DNA of 64,000 nt from Craspedostauros australis (Eukaryota; Bacillariophyta; Bacillariophyceae; Mastogloiales; Achnanthaceae): NCBI GenBank assembly GCA_026770025.1, contig JAMXDE010000003.1, positions 496,001 to 560,000 on the forward strand. The letters run 5' to 3'. A model generated the notes under the pieces. The model did not search any database. It saw only the letters and a list, made by a program, of their open reading frames with translations, and was not told the DNA's origin. Positions 10,461-21,811 of the stretch are shown here, piece by piece (positions within the stretch are counted from its first letter, which is position 1; every line of letters starts with the position of its first letter). Made by a program: the position numbers and the translations under genes.

Positions 10461-12340
10461 TTGTTCCAGTTTGATTTGTCATCACCTACATCAATGCCAC
10501 TCATTGATCATTGTGCTCTAATTGATGTTGCTCCTCTGGCATCCCACGGAATGCTGTCTGATGCGGATGCGCGCCTGCACACACTACAGATTCTGCGTGG
10601 CTCAAATGTCAAACAGCATGAGCATCGTACGATCTACAATTCCATCCACAAAATCCATTCCAAACTGTCGCCGCTCGCCGCTCCCAAACGCACGAACAAA
10701 CCAACACAAACGAACGCAAATGAATGGGCAGACAAGTGATCACTCCGCACAACAAACAAAATCCACAATTCAGCAGCGCAAACCAACCAACAGACAAACG
10801 ACCAAATCCATGAATGGCAGAACACACAGAATGGACAAACTGCTGCACCAATAGATGCCAACCAAACATACAATACCGCTCTTCGCATCCGAAGATCTTT
10901 TGCAGCAATGGTCAACTACTGTGCTCATCAGCCAGTCCCCCACAGCTGTCAATGCCATAAATGCCATCAACAACCAACCAAATCATCTTGCATGTCCAGC
11001 AAGAAATGGTGGAATGCATGGTACCATCAATGCATCGAAGCCATCATGCCATACCAAAGGATTCCCACCATGGCTAAATCACAAAGATCATCTGTGCCTG
11101 CGTTGTCCTCGAGAGTCCGTACCATTCCTCCCACACCACTGCCACTGTTGCACACATGAAAGGATTGTTTGAGAACATATTCGTGGGATGCATGGAGTGC
11201 GCAGGGTACCTACTCGAGGAGCTCTGCAATGGCCATGCTGACAAGCAGTTCATGAAGAATGTTGCCAAGGACCCAGGCATCCTCGTCTGTGCCATCAGGT
11301 TGATTTGCGCCAACCTGGATGCAGTTCTTGTCTTCTCATCCATCCAATCGTGGAGGCCATGCGCTTCCAGTACATGCGCTGGCTTGGACGTAAGTGTTGA
11401 CTCACAACCGCAGTCGCAGCAACCCATCACCATCACTGTAGCAATTGCCCATCATGTGTTTGTGTGCTGCACTTCAAACACTTGCACACCAACACAATCA
11501 CACCCATTCTCTCCTTTTCCTTTTCTCGTCATCCATACTTTTCATCCACTCCACATCATCCTGATGGGACCAAGTGCAATGCAATACACAATTGCAGGGC
11601 TTCCAGACAACCTCCAGTTCCTTGTCGCCACAGCCATGCAGCACACAACACACCGCACTCTTCACGCAGCACACAGTACACAGGCCTACTCGTAAGAACT
11701 ACTTTGCCTCAATCAACACCAACTTCTGTCCATATGCTGGCATCGACCCAACTGTCGCTACAATCATGCACAAGCCAGGCGTTGATACCACCATGAACCT
11801 CATCAATTTCGCCCACTTTGTGGGAGCATCCTTTCAGAACATGGAAGAGCCACCAGATGCAGCATTCCACATGCTGAGAGCAGAATGAAGGGAGCCACTC
11901 CCGAGTGCAAAGAGAATCAGCAGAAGAAGATCGCCATCGTCGCCATCGTCGCCTTCTCCTTCCCATCCTGCAAGATCAACGTTGATACTGCCACCTCCTT
12001 CAACACCTTCAGCGTGGCCAAGGCTATCCTGCAACAGCTCAAGAGCAAGGGATGCGATGTCAGTGGTGGCAACAGCATTGACAAAGCCACCAAGGAGGAT
12101 ATGCTGAAGGCCATCCTGAAGGATATCATCAACAACATCATCAACACTCTGGAAGCAATGCTCTCCTTTCCAGAGCTCAATTTTCCCACCACAGGGATCC
12201 AGGCAAGTACTATTCATGATGATGTTTCGAATACGAGCGAGATCCCAACTGCTTCCTCTTTGCCAATTCTGTCAACACTGCTAGCCTACATCACAGACTC
12301 ATGGCCTACACGTACCCATCACCCAATTCTCTGTTGAAAT
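10461..12340 (+). other. Possible decayed or intron-containing gene
   Basis: Several adjoining plus-strand frames (10908-11159, 11156-11695, 11574-11888, 11885-12337) have protein-like composition, for example one with AILKDIINNIINTLEAML near 12110-12160. A GTAAGT at 11390 and a TTGCAG ending at 11597 could bound a 208-nt intron, with the segment before the donor reading IVEAMRFQYMRWLG in a different frame from its upstream neighbour. I recognise no domain, and no single exon chain can be assembled with confidence. It could equally be remnants of an unknown repeat. Confidence 0.25.
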
Positions 12341-12613
12341 TCCCTGTTGTCCCAACAGTAACATGCTCATGTATCGCTCAGGAGTGATCGATCCTACACT
12401 TGCCATGTTGAAAGTGAGGGGGGTTTTGTTATTTCTGTCCTCTGTTCTGGTTCAGTCCTGGACGATCAGGAATTTCTGATGTCACACATTTCTACAAGGG
12501 TCGTCAGGTTTTGCAGATGAATAACTACCCTTTGCTGTATTGGTAATGTGGCACCTGAGTTGCCCTCTCTTGTTTGCACATGTTTAAACCTCTCCTTTTG
12601 AGTTGCAAGCACC
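12341..12613. other. Short intergenic stretch left of E1
   Basis: No frame or motif of note. Its last six bases, AGCACC (12608-12613), are the left target-site duplication of element E1. Confidence 0.6.
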
Positions 12614-13415
12614 TGTTGGCAAGTACCGCGCACGGTAACCTACGATCGTGGAAGATGGTGTTGGTTGATAGTCGTTCGTTTGCTATTTCATTACTTGGCT
12701 ACTCCGATGCTCTCGGTGTACGCCCGTTCTCTTGCCCGATGCTCTCGGCGCTTCAATCTGTTTCGTAGATTCAGTCTTCGACACGACACGACTATGAGTT
12801 GGTACGCGAGATGCTCTCTCGCTCCTCTTCTGTATTCTCTCTCTCGACATCGTGTGCTCATCGCGCACGATATTCCGTGCTCGATACGTACTCCGTATTC
12901 GACACTCCGTTCATTCAGTACTGGCTCCTACTCCATGAGTACTCGCCATTTGAAGTTCACCTTCTGTATCCAAGATGCTGATGTCCTTCGGTCATCGGAT
13001 CTTCGCCTCCTGCTCTGACTTGGAGACAGATGTCGACGTGGTGACATGATGACATCCTGTCGACGTCAGTAGGTGTCCTTCTGCTCTCCAGATGTCACGT
13101 TCCATTGGTGATGCAGTGGTCTGTCAGATGATATCGTCATCTGAGGTTTAGTTGGGAAGTATCTCGAGATTCTCTTGGTACCATTGATGGATGGACGGAC
13201 GATTTTCCAATTCTCTCAGAAATCGTAATTTGCAAATTTCCTCCAGAAATCTTGCCCCTTTTGGTGTGTTCCGTTTCCCCTGTAATTCTGACGAATCACA
13301 GTATACTATCGACATGAATGTAGTTATACCGTCCAATTGCGTATGAGAGAATAACGGGTGAATGATGCACATATACACGTACATCTTGACATATACTCAC
13401 ATGTACATCTCGACA
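12614..13415 (-). repeat. E1 3' LTR
   Basis: 802 bp with TG...CA ends. Its 5' edge in element sense (13415) abuts the purine tract. It carries the family's 24-bp duplicated start, TGTCGAGATGTAC twice. Confidence 0.95.
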
Positions 13416-13435
13416 CCCTTCCTATGTGCATTCGG

Positions 13436-16400
13436 TCATTCGAATGTTCTCGATGTGTCAAGGTACGACTTCTCGTGTTCGCGTTGCAAGTCGGCCTTGA
13501 TGTTCTTGGTGAATCCGTCGCTTGTGTTCTGCTCGGATTTGACAAAAATGATTTCGATGGTTTTGTTGATTACCATGTTCCTCACGTAGTGATGGCGCAC
13601 GTCGATGTGCCGCGATCGCTGGGATGTTGATGGGTTCTTGGCGATGAAGATTGCTCCGATGTTGTCCACGCGGACCTTGATCGGTGTCTTCACTGGGACG
13701 CCCACACTTTCGAGTAGCTGCACGACGAAGAAGATTTCTTTTGCTGCTTCGGAAAGGGCAACGTATTCTGCTTCGGATGAGCTAAGTGTGACGGCCTTCT
13801 GTGCCTTGGATCGCCAAAGGATTGGTACCTTGCACAGGTATAGGATGAATCCCCCTACGCTGATTCTCGTGTTCTTGTCTCCTGCATATTCGCTATCGCA
13901 GAAGAGTTCCATGTCCCAGCCGTCGTCGTTTGGACGCGCTGGATGGATCTTCAATCCATAGTCCTTTGTATCGATCACATACTTGATGATTCGATACATC
14001 TCCTTCATTGCGGCCTTGGTGGGCCCGATCAATACCTTGGAGAGTTCCCTCACAGGGTTCGCGATGTCTGGTCGCGAGTGCTTGATGAGGAAGAGTAGCA
14101 TACCGACGCCTCGGCGGTACTCGGCATGTTCTTCCGATCCGACCTTCTGCAGTCCGTTGTCTTCAGATGGTCGTACGATGATTTGACCCGGGGTTCCCGG
14201 TGTCCCATAGCGCTGCATCTTCTCAACCTTGGTTCCGAATTCTTCGATGAGATGTCGGATGAGGTGTGGTTGACGCAATGTCGCTCTAGTCTTGTCATGG
14301 CTCAGTTCGATGTTGCAGCTGAGGTAGTCTCCGAGTCCACGCTCGATTGTCACCTTGAACTTGCTGTCTTGGATGTCCTTCAGGAATGTCTCCAGTGCCT
14401 TGGAGTCTCCGCAGCAGAAGCAATCGTCCACGTAGATGGCCACGATCATGCTTCCTTCGTTCGTCTTCCTGTAGAACAGGCACGGGTCTGCTGCGCTCTG
14501 TTCGAAGTTGATATTCTTGAGGGTCGATACCAACATCTTGAACCATTGCCTGGCGCTCTGCACAAGTCCGTAGATTGGCTTGTGTAGGGTCAGGGCTTCG
14601 TCTGGTTGATGATCCATCCCGTTGGGACAGTTCATGTAGATCTCCTCGTCGAGGTCTCCGTGTAGGAATGCCGTTACGACATCGACGAGTGCGCAGTCCA
14701 TCTTCTTGATCAGCATGATCACCATCATGACCCGATAGGTCACGTCATGGATGACGGGTGAGTAGTGTTCTTGGAAGTCCACTCCTGCGACTTGTGAATA
14801 GCCACATGCAACGAGTCGTGCTCGATGTGTGCCGTCACGCTTCAGCTTGAAGACCCATTTGCACTTGCAGCATCTGCGGCCGCGTGGGATGACGTCTCGT
14901 TTGATCTTGCTGTACACTTTGCGTGTGTCCATGGAGTCGAACTCCTTTTTGATGGCTGCTCGATATCCCTTTTGATGGATGGGATCTGGATGATTGAAGG
15001 CTCCATCGAATGTCGTTGGTTCGATGTGCTTCTCTAGTTCCTTGTTCTCGTCCTGCATCGACAATCCGATGTCGATCGCTGGTGATTCGGTAATGATTGC
15101 ATTCATTCCGTACAGTCCTGTTGCGCTGTAATGAGTGATCTCGATCTCTCCTTCATCCACGATTTCTTCGTCATCTGTGGTTTCGTTGTTGGAGTTGTCG
15201 ATCACCTCATCGCTGAGTTCATCACTATCTTCATTGGATGATGGATTGCTTTCATATCCTTCTTCTTTTCGACCTCGTTCGTTGAAGTCCGCGAGCTCGC
15301 GCAGAGCTCTGGGAATGCTCTTCCCTGTAGTTGACTTGGGATAAGCTTCTCCCTTCCTACCTCGTGATTCGTGACGTCGGATCCTCTCCTTTCTAGCTAT
15401 ATCACGCTTGTTTGGCTTGCTCGGTGGAGATCTGGATGATGTACCATGTGTAGACCTCGCTGGTGTGTTCGGAGGGATGACGTCTGTGTCATCATCGGCC
15501 TCGTCGCCGGATGGTGGGATCTCGTCATCCTCATGGTTGGATTCATTCCGATCTTCCTCATTGTCATGGCTTAGTTGAGTCACTACTCCGTCGTCCTCAT
15601 TATCCTCATCGTCGCTGTCCGATAGGATGTGGTATCTGTTGCTGTCAGCGAAAGATACTCTCTTCGCTTCTGATGTTTGACGCGTTGCCGTCCTTGGCGT
15701 TGCTCCCTTCCATCCGATGGTTGTGAAGCCGTCTCCGTCTGCTGTTCCTGTTTCGTTGGATATGTTCGGTGCTGGTGCCCAGCCACGGAACTGTCCGTAT
15801 GATTGGTTGAGCCACTTGATGTCGCGTGAACAAATGAGTGACTTGGTTGATGGTCTGTACATGTTGTAGACCCCTGATGCATGTTGGTGTGCATATCCGA
15901 TGAACACCATCTCTTCTCCTCTATTCTTGAGCTTGGCGGTAATCCCGCCGTAGGTAGTCTTCACAACACCCACCTCTCCGAAAGTGCGGAGTGCATCCGC
16001 GTATGGTGGATCGTTGCCGAAGAATTGTCGATGTGGTGACTCCTTTTGATTCTTCGCTACGGTGATGTTTGCGATGGCGGTGGCAGTGCTAGCAGCTGCT
16101 GCCCATAGGCCATGCCTATATTCTTCGTCGAGCTGTGCTCCGTTGAGCATGGAGCGGATCTTGGTGTAGAGGTACGCGAACTTGCGTTCTACTCTACCGT
16201 TCTGTTGCGGCGTGTTCGATGCCGTGAATTCGAATTTCACGTTCAGTCCTGCATCGATGAGAATATCCTGCGTGGATTTGTTCTCTCCGCTGTTGTCACC
16301 TCGGAAGATGATCTGTTGGTCACCAGTCTGTGACTTGATCGTTTGGATGAATCGTTTGATGTACCCTGGTTGATCACTCTTGTTCTTGAGGAAGAAACTC

Positions 16401-19400
16401 CAGCAGTGATCCGTGTAGTCGTCCACGATCAGAGTCCAGTAGCGTTTATCTCCGAAGCTTATGTGTTTAGTGTAACTAATGTCAATGAAGAGCCGTTCGC
16501 CACGGCGAGTTGCTCTTGGAATGGTTGCCTTCGGGATGTTCTTCACTCTTGCGTTCGCGACCGCGCAGTCGCGACATACCGGCATCTCGCCGATAATCTT
16601 CCATCCGTATTGGGCGGCTGTTCGCTTCATGGTTTCGAGTGGCGCGTGGCCGAGCATTCGATGCAGGTTCACCGCGCTGATCTCCTTGGATGGATTCTTG
16701 ACGATGGCTGTGCAAGCCTTGTCGTCGTCTGTTGGCATGATAGGATGCATCTGCACTCCCGTGATGAATCCGTTGGCTGTGGGGAAGACTCGGTCGAATA
16801 CGATCTTCGTTCCGGATCCGTTGATGATGTCCATCAGAATGCCGTTGCTACCAAGCTGGTAACCGTTGTACAGAGCCTTGTTCGTGGAGAAAAGGTTCAC
16901 CGCCATTTTCGGTGTGTACTTCACGTCATCGAGCCGGATGATGTGGCCAGTGTTGTCTCGTTGCTTGACCTTCAAGCGAATGGATCCCATTTTGGGAGAG
17001 TCCAGCTTCGTGCTGTCTCCCACTTGGACGAATGACTTGATGTGCCGCACGTTGAAGAGAGCGGCGTCTGAGTTGACGATGTGACACGAAGCTCCACTGT
17101 CGGCGAGCCAGGTGTCCTTGTTGACCTTGTCTTTGTACTTGGTGCTCAGCTCGTGGAGCTGCTCCACAGCTGCTGCAGCTGTATCGGTCATGAAGTTGTC
17201 TTCGTCTTCTTCGTCGATGTGGACTCCATGTTCGTTCCATGGGTTCGCGTGATGTCCGTCGTCGCTCTCATCGGATAGCTGCGCGTAGTCCGATGGAATC
17301 GTGTTGCTTCGGTGTGATCCTGTGGCTGGATCGTATGGGTGCACGCGTGATCGCTCTCGCAAGAGTACACGCATACATCCTCCAAGGATGTAGTGCAGAT
17401 CCGTCTCTGGGATCGTTTCCGAGTTGTTCGCTTCCAGTATGCGGTTGATGACGATCGCATTGACAAGGATCTCTTCGATTGATTCGAAGTGCTCGGATAG
17501 GATGGATCCCATCATGTTCACCCATATTGGCATGAGTGCTCCTCGTGTAGTTACTGGGAACAGTCGCATCCCCGCTTCCATTACGGCGTCAAAGATGAGC
17601 TGTTTTTGGATTGTCAGTGCTGTTGCTGTTGCGTTTGGTGTGACAGTGTGACGGAGCAGATAGTCGACACTGTTGGGATCCTCAATATCTGGGAAGTCGA
17701 TATTCGCTGGATAGACGACACGCTCGTTTGGATTGAAGCTGTCGTCTGGATGATTGTCGTCCTCGGATTCGTCGCTGTCATCCTCGTCGAAGATGCCCGA
17801 TCTGTTGTTCCCCGCCGCTGGAGGAGGTGGCGCCGCTGCGCGGTTCGTTTCGCCTTGGCCTTGGTTGATGAAGATTCCCGTTCTCTCGTATCTCCCAACT
17901 TGGGGAGGAGGCATTTCGTCGCGATTCGCCTCGTCGTCTTCATCTGCGCCGTCCTCGTCGGCGTCGTCGTCGTCATCGCTCATGGCCTCTTCGATGTCGC
18001 TATCGCTGGCCTCGTCGTCCATCTCAGCTTCGTCGCCGTATGAACCGATCAGGTCGTGCGCGTTGAAGCAGCATTCGAAGCTCACCTCGCGTCTTGGATC
18101 CACCTCGTGGATGATTGGGTCCTCACTGACCCACTCCGGAACGATCTCATCGTCCTGTACTTCGTCGTCACTTCCGACGCACTCGAAGTTATCGAAGAAG
18201 GAGTCTTCGATGTAGTCGTCGGACACCAACATGCAGAGCGGCATGTCCTTTGCTGAGAGTACCATCTCGTGCCCGCTCTTGTCGTGTCCTTCCGTAGCCG
18301 CGTTGGCTTGTTCATTGGCTTTCTTGTTCTCGTTGAACTTCTTCTTTCGGCACTCCGCCTCGCGGTGTCCGAAGATGCCACAGTAGTTGCACTTCCCGTT
18401 GAAGCCGCTTCCCTTGTTGCGATTGTTGTTGCGCTTTACGTTCATCTTGTTGTTGTTTTTCTTGTTGTTCGATTTCTTGCGTTCTGGACAATCGGCGGAT
18501 CTATGGCCATACACGCCACAGTTGTGGCAAGTACCCTTAAAGTTACCGGTGCTCGTAAAGCCGGTGTCGTTGCTCTTCGTGTTACTGTCTTGGAAGTCGT
18601 CGACGTATGCCTTGCCTCCTCTGTGAGTGGCGTATGCAGTACGGAGTACTCCTCTGATCGTGTTGATGGTAATCAGTTCCGGATTGAACGTGAGTTGGAG
18701 TTGGAAGTTCACGATGTGCGTTCTGTACTCGTTGCTCACCGTGCTGAGGATTTGCATGATCATTTCCTCGTCCGTGATCTCGTACTTGACATCGTGGAGA
18801 CGCGATCGTAGACTCTCGAGGCGTGTGATGTAGATGTCGGGGTCCGTGTCTCTCTTCATCCTTTCGTTGTTGAATTGGCGCTTGAGTTTGATCTTCGTCA
18901 CCGCGTCGGATGGTCGGAACTTCTCCGCGAGAACGTTCCACGCTGCGTGTGCGTCTCCTTCGGGGTAGTCGTCGGAGATGCATTGGTTGATGTACTGGAT
19001 GGCCTGCTTACCTTTTCCTTTCTCTGCATCCATCATGAGGATCAGATCGCTGAAGCAGTCGCATCCCAGCTCGTAGATCTCTTCCATCGCATCCTTGTCA
19101 TCGCCGGCGGCTGCCGCGATCTCACTCACTGTTGGCACCTTGGTTTTGCCCAACATCACGTCTCTCGTCTTCTGTGCACGAGCGTATGCCTTTGCTTGGG
19201 ACTCCCATGCACTATAATCCTCTTGTTCGCCGCTGAACATCGGCGCCTTGATGCGTCGCTTGTTCATGTTGGCTGATGTCGCCATGTTGATTCGTTGTTT
19301 CGTTGTAGGTGCGCTCGCGCCCTTGATTTCCGTCTGTTTCTGTGTTGTCACTTTTTCGATTTTCGCCTGTTGTTGCGCGGAGATTGTTTTCGTCACAAAT

Positions 19401-19690
19401 TCTCCTCCTGGTGGTGTCTCACTTTTACCACCTCGTTTGGCTGTGCGAATGCTCTTCGTCACACCAGTCTCCTCTTGCTTGATCGCCTTGAAGATCCTCT
19501 CCTCCTCGCGATGTAGCCTCGCAGACCGTTCTTCTTCGGTCTCGTCGATTGCGCTTGCGTCTGCGCCTGATAGGACAGTAGCCGCGGCTGCTTCCTTCTC
19601 TTGTCGTGGTGGAGTCTCACTCGCACCTTCTTCTCGCTTGATGGTCGGGTTGGACAGAGGGATTTCTCTCAATTCCTCTTCCTCGCTCAT
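13436..19690 (-). CDS. E1 copia Gag-Pol polyprotein
   Basis: A 2,084-codon frame with the copia order. A basic, charged Gag is followed by two CCHC zinc knuckles (CHNCGVYGHRSADC and CNYCGIFGHREAEC), an aspartic protease (DSGASCH), integrase (HH-CC finger, then D, D and E), RT with YVDDCF, and RNase H (DSEYAGD, SSSEAEY). It makes the particle protein and all enzymes for reverse transcription and integration. Between zinc knuckles and protease lies a long Asp/Glu-rich stretch, 36 residues longer overall than in E2 and E3 and with diverged sequence. A second acidic linker separates integrase from RT. Reading as one frame, without a gag-pol shift, is normal for copia. The start is the first Met after the leader, 82 bp inside the 5' LTR. 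Confidence 0.95.
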   Translation of the reverse strand: MSEEEELREIPLSNPTIKREEGASETPPRQEKEAAAATVLSGADASAIDETEEERSARLHREEERIFKAIKQEETGVTKSIRTAKRGGKSETPPGGEFVTKTISAQQQAKIEKVTTQKQTEIKGASAPTTKQRINMATSANMNKRRIKAPMFSGEQEDYSAWESQAKAYARAQKTRDVMLGKTKVPTVSEIAAAAGDDKDAMEEIYELGCDCFSDLILMMDAEKGKGKQAIQYINQCISDDYPEGDAHAAWNVLAEKFRPSDAVTKIKLKRQFNNERMKRDTDPDIYITRLESLRSRLHDVKYEITDEEMIMQILSTVSNEYRTHIVNFQLQLTFNPELITINTIRGVLRTAYATHRGGKAYVDDFQDSNTKSNDTGFTSTGNFKGTCHNCGVYGHRSADCPERKKSNNKKNNNKMNVKRNNNRNKGSGFNGKCNYCGIFGHREAECRKKKFNENKKANEQANAATEGHDKSGHEMVLSAKDMPLCMLVSDDYIEDSFFDNFECVGSDDEVQDDEIVPEWVSEDPIIHEVDPRREVSFECCFNAHDLIGSYGDEAEMDDEASDSDIEEAMSDDDDDADEDGADEDDEANRDEMPPPQVGRYERTGIFINQGQGETNRAAAPPPPAAGNNRSGIFDEDDSDESEDDNHPDDSFNPNERVVYPANIDFPDIEDPNSVDYLLRHTVTPNATATALTIQKQLIFDAVMEAGMRLFPVTTRGALMPIWVNMMGSILSEHFESIEEILVNAIVINRILEANNSETIPETDLHYILGGCMRVLLRERSRVHPYDPATGSHRSNTIPSDYAQLSDESDDGHHANPWNEHGVHIDEEDEDNFMTDTAAAAVEQLHELSTKYKDKVNKDTWLADSGASCHIVNSDAALFNVRHIKSFVQVGDSTKLDSPKMGSIRLKVKQRDNTGHIIRLDDVKYTPKMAVNLFSTNKALYNGYQLGSNGILMDIINGSGTKIVFDRVFPTANGFITGVQMHPIMPTDDDKACTAIVKNPSKEISAVNLHRMLGHAPLETMKRTAAQYGWKIIGEMPVCRDCAVANARVKNIPKATIPRATRRGERLFIDISYTKHISFGDKRYWTLIVDDYTDHCWSFFLKNKSDQPGYIKRFIQTIKSQTGDQQIIFRGDNSGENKSTQDILIDAGLNVKFEFTASNTPQQNGRVERKFAYLYTKIRSMLNGAQLDEEYRHGLWAAAASTATAIANITVAKNQKESPHRQFFGNDPPYADALRTFGEVGVVKTTYGGITAKLKNRGEEMVFIGYAHQHASGVYNMYRPSTKSLICSRDIKWLNQSYGQFRGWAPAPNISNETGTADGDGFTTIGWKGATPRTATRQTSEAKRVSFADSNRYHILSDSDDEDNEDDGVVTQLSHDNEEDRNESNHEDDEIPPSGDEADDDTDVIPPNTPARSTHGTSSRSPPSKPNKRDIARKERIRRHESRGRKGEAYPKSTTGKSIPRALRELADFNERGRKEEGYESNPSSNEDSDELSDEVIDNSNNETTDDEEIVDEGEIEITHYSATGLYGMNAIITESPAIDIGLSMQDENKELEKHIEPTTFDGAFNHPDPIHQKGYRAAIKKEFDSMDTRKVYSKIKRDVIPRGRRCCKCKWVFKLKRDGTHRARLVACGYSQVAGVDFQEHYSPVIHDVTYRVMMVIMLIKKMDCALVDVVTAFLHGDLDEEIYMNCPNGMDHQPDEALTLHKPIYGLVQSARQWFKMLVSTLKNINFEQSAADPCLFYRKTNEGSMIVAIYVDDCFCCGDSKALETFLKDIQDSKFKVTIERGLGDYLSCNIELSHDKTRATLRQPHLIRHLIEEFGTKVEKMQRYGTPGTPGQIIVRPSEDNGLQKVGSEEHAEYRRGVGMLLFLIKHSRPDIANPVRELSKVLIGPTKAAMKEMYRIIKYVIDTKDYGLKIHPARPNDDGWDMELFCDSEYAGDKNTRISVGGFILYLCKVPILWRSKAQKAVTLSSSEAEYVALSEAAKEIFFVVQLLESVGVPVKTPIKVRVDNIGAIFIAKNPSTSQRSRHIDVRHHYVRNMVINKTIEIIFVKSEQNTSDGFTKNIKADLQREHEKSYLDTSRTFE

Positions 19691-19772
19691 TCAGCCTGCT
19701 GCTCTTGAATGATGTTCGTCTTCCTCGTATGATCCGATCCGCGGGCTCGCCCTGATCTAACGTTTATAAACG

Positions 19773-20574
19773 TGTTGGCAAGTACCGCGCACGGTAACCT
19801 ACGATCGTGGAGGGTGGTGTTGGTTGATAGTCGTTCGTTTGCTATTTCATTACTTGGCTACTCCGATGCTCTCGGTGTACGCCCGTTCTCTTGCCCGATG
19901 CTCTCGGCGCTTCAATCTGTTTCGTAGATTCAGTCTTCGACACGACACGACTATGAGTTGGTACGCGAGATGCTCTCTCGCTCCTCTTCTGTATTCTCTC
20001 TCTCGACATCGTGTGCTCATCGCGCACGATATTCCGTGCTCGATACGTACTCCGTATTCGACACTCCGTTCGTTCAGTACTGGCTCCTACTCCATGAGTA
20101 CTCGCCATTTGAAGTTCACCTTCTGTATCCAAGATGCTGATGTCCTTCGGTCATCGGATCTTCGCCTCCTGCTCTGACTTGGAGACAGATGTCGACGTGG
20201 TGACATGATGACATCCTGTCGACGTCAGTAGGTGTCCTTCTGCCCTCCAGATGTCACGTTCCATTGGTGATGCAGTGGTCTGTCAGATGATATCGTCATC
20301 TGAGGTTTAGTTGGGAAGTATCTCGAGATTCTCTTGGTACCATTGATGGATGGACGGACGATCTTCCAATTCTCTCAGAAATCGTAATTTGCAAATTTCC
20401 TCCAGAAATCTTGCCCCTTTTCGTGTGTTCCGTTTCCCCTGTAATTCTGACGAATCACAGTATACTATCGACATGAATGTAGTTATACCGTCCAATTGCG
20501 TATGAGAGAATAACGGGTGAATGATGCACATATACACGTACATCTTGACATATACTCACATGTACATCTCGACA
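19773..20574 (-). repeat. E1 5' LTR
   Basis: 802 bp, about six differences from the 3' LTR. Immediately inside it, at 19761-19772, is the palindrome CGTTTATAAACG in the position expected for the primer-binding site. Confidence 0.95.
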
Positions 20575-21017
20575 AGCACCGAGACCCAGAGTTCAATGTT
20601 TGGATGACCAACTGGGGATGAATACAATGTGAATGACCAAGTTGTTGACTTGCTCATTGCTCAGATCAACGTCCCAGAACTTGGCACTTGTGAACTATTG
20701 TAGAGCTTGTCAGCGATGCCCTCCATCACCTCTTCCTTGACTTGGTCTGCTGTTGTTTGTTTGGCATTGTTGGCTTCCATTTTTGGGGTGGGTGTGTTGC
20801 TGCCATGGGACTGTGCACAGACACCAGAACCAGACCACCATCATTGCAGTTGGCAAAGCTGACACCAATGGGCAAGGATGAGGGTGGTGCTAGTGCAACA
20901 GGCATCAATGAGATGCATCTGGAGGCAGTGGATGGTTTCTGCAAGGATAACAAAGGTAGATCTGGGGGGTAGGTCCCAGCATGGGGCCTTGACTCACCAT
21001 GGTCATGGGAGGGAGAA
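20575..21017. other. Spacer between E1 and solo LTR
   Basis: Begins with the right E1 target duplication AGCACC and ends with GGAGAA (21012-21017), the left target duplication of the solo LTR. No gene is supportable; a 76-codon frame at 20742-20972 has no motif. Confidence 0.5.
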
Positions 21018-21811
21018 TGTCGAGATGTACATGTGAGTATATGTCGAGATGTACGTGTATATGTGCATCGTTCACCCGTTATTCTCTCATACGTACTTGG
21101 ACGGTATAACTACATTCGTGTCGATAGTATACTGAGATTCGTCAGAATTACAGGGGAAACGGAACACACGAAAAGGGGCAAGATTTCTGGAGGAAATTTG
21201 CAAATTACGATTTCTGAGAGAATTGGAAGATCGTCCGTCCATCCATCAATGGTACCAAGAGAATCTCGAGGTACTTCCCAACTAAACCTCAGATGACGAT
21301 ATCATCTGACAGACTACTGCATCACCAATGGAACGTGACATCTGGAGAGCAGAAGGACGCCTACTGACGTCGACAGGATGTCATCATGTCACCACGTCGA
21401 CATCTGTCTCCAAGTCAGAGCAGGAGGCGAAGATCCGATGACTGAAGGGCATCAGCATCATGGATACAGAAGGTGAACTTCAAATGGCGAGTACTCATGG
21501 AGTAGGAGCCAGTACTGAATGAACGGAGTGTCGAATACAGAGTACGTATCGAACACGGAGTATCGTGCGTGACGAGCACACGATGTTGAGAGACAGAGAG
21601 AATACAGAGAAGAGCGAGAGAGCATCTCGTGTACCGACTCATAGTCGGAGACCGAATCTACGAAACAGATTGAAGCGCCGAGAGCATCGGGCGAGAGAAC
21701 GGCGTACACCGAGAGCATCGGAGTAGCCAACTAATGAAATAGCAAACAGAAGACTATCAACCAACACCATCTTCCACGATCGTAGGTTACCGTGCGCGGA
21801 ACTTGCCAACA
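21018..21811 (+). repeat. Solo LTR A of the main copia family
   Basis: 794 bp, TGTCGAG...CCAACA, flanked by a perfect 6-bp duplication GGAGAA (21012-21017 and 21812-21817). No internal sequence is present, so it is the product of recombination between the two LTRs of a former full element. It is a variant closer to solo LTR B than to E2. Confidence 0.95.

Larger units (their letters stand above)
12614..20574 (-). mobile_element. Ty1/copia LTR retrotransposon E1, looks whole
   Basis: A 7,961-bp element on the minus strand. It has two 802-bp LTRs with TG...CA ends, a single large gag-pol frame, a purine tract (GGAAGGG) just before the 3' LTR, and a 6-bp target duplication AGCACC at 12608-12613 and 20575-20580. 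The LTRs differ at about six positions (under 1%), so the insertion is young but older than E2. It belongs to a subfamily with a longer acidic linker than E2 and E3. Confidence 0.96.

Noticed and set aside
16343-17035. Long frames opposite the copia gag-pol genes (up to 251 codons)
   Set aside because: They mirror the codon pattern of the strongly supported gag-pol frame and occur at the same place in E1, E2 and E3. They are shadows.
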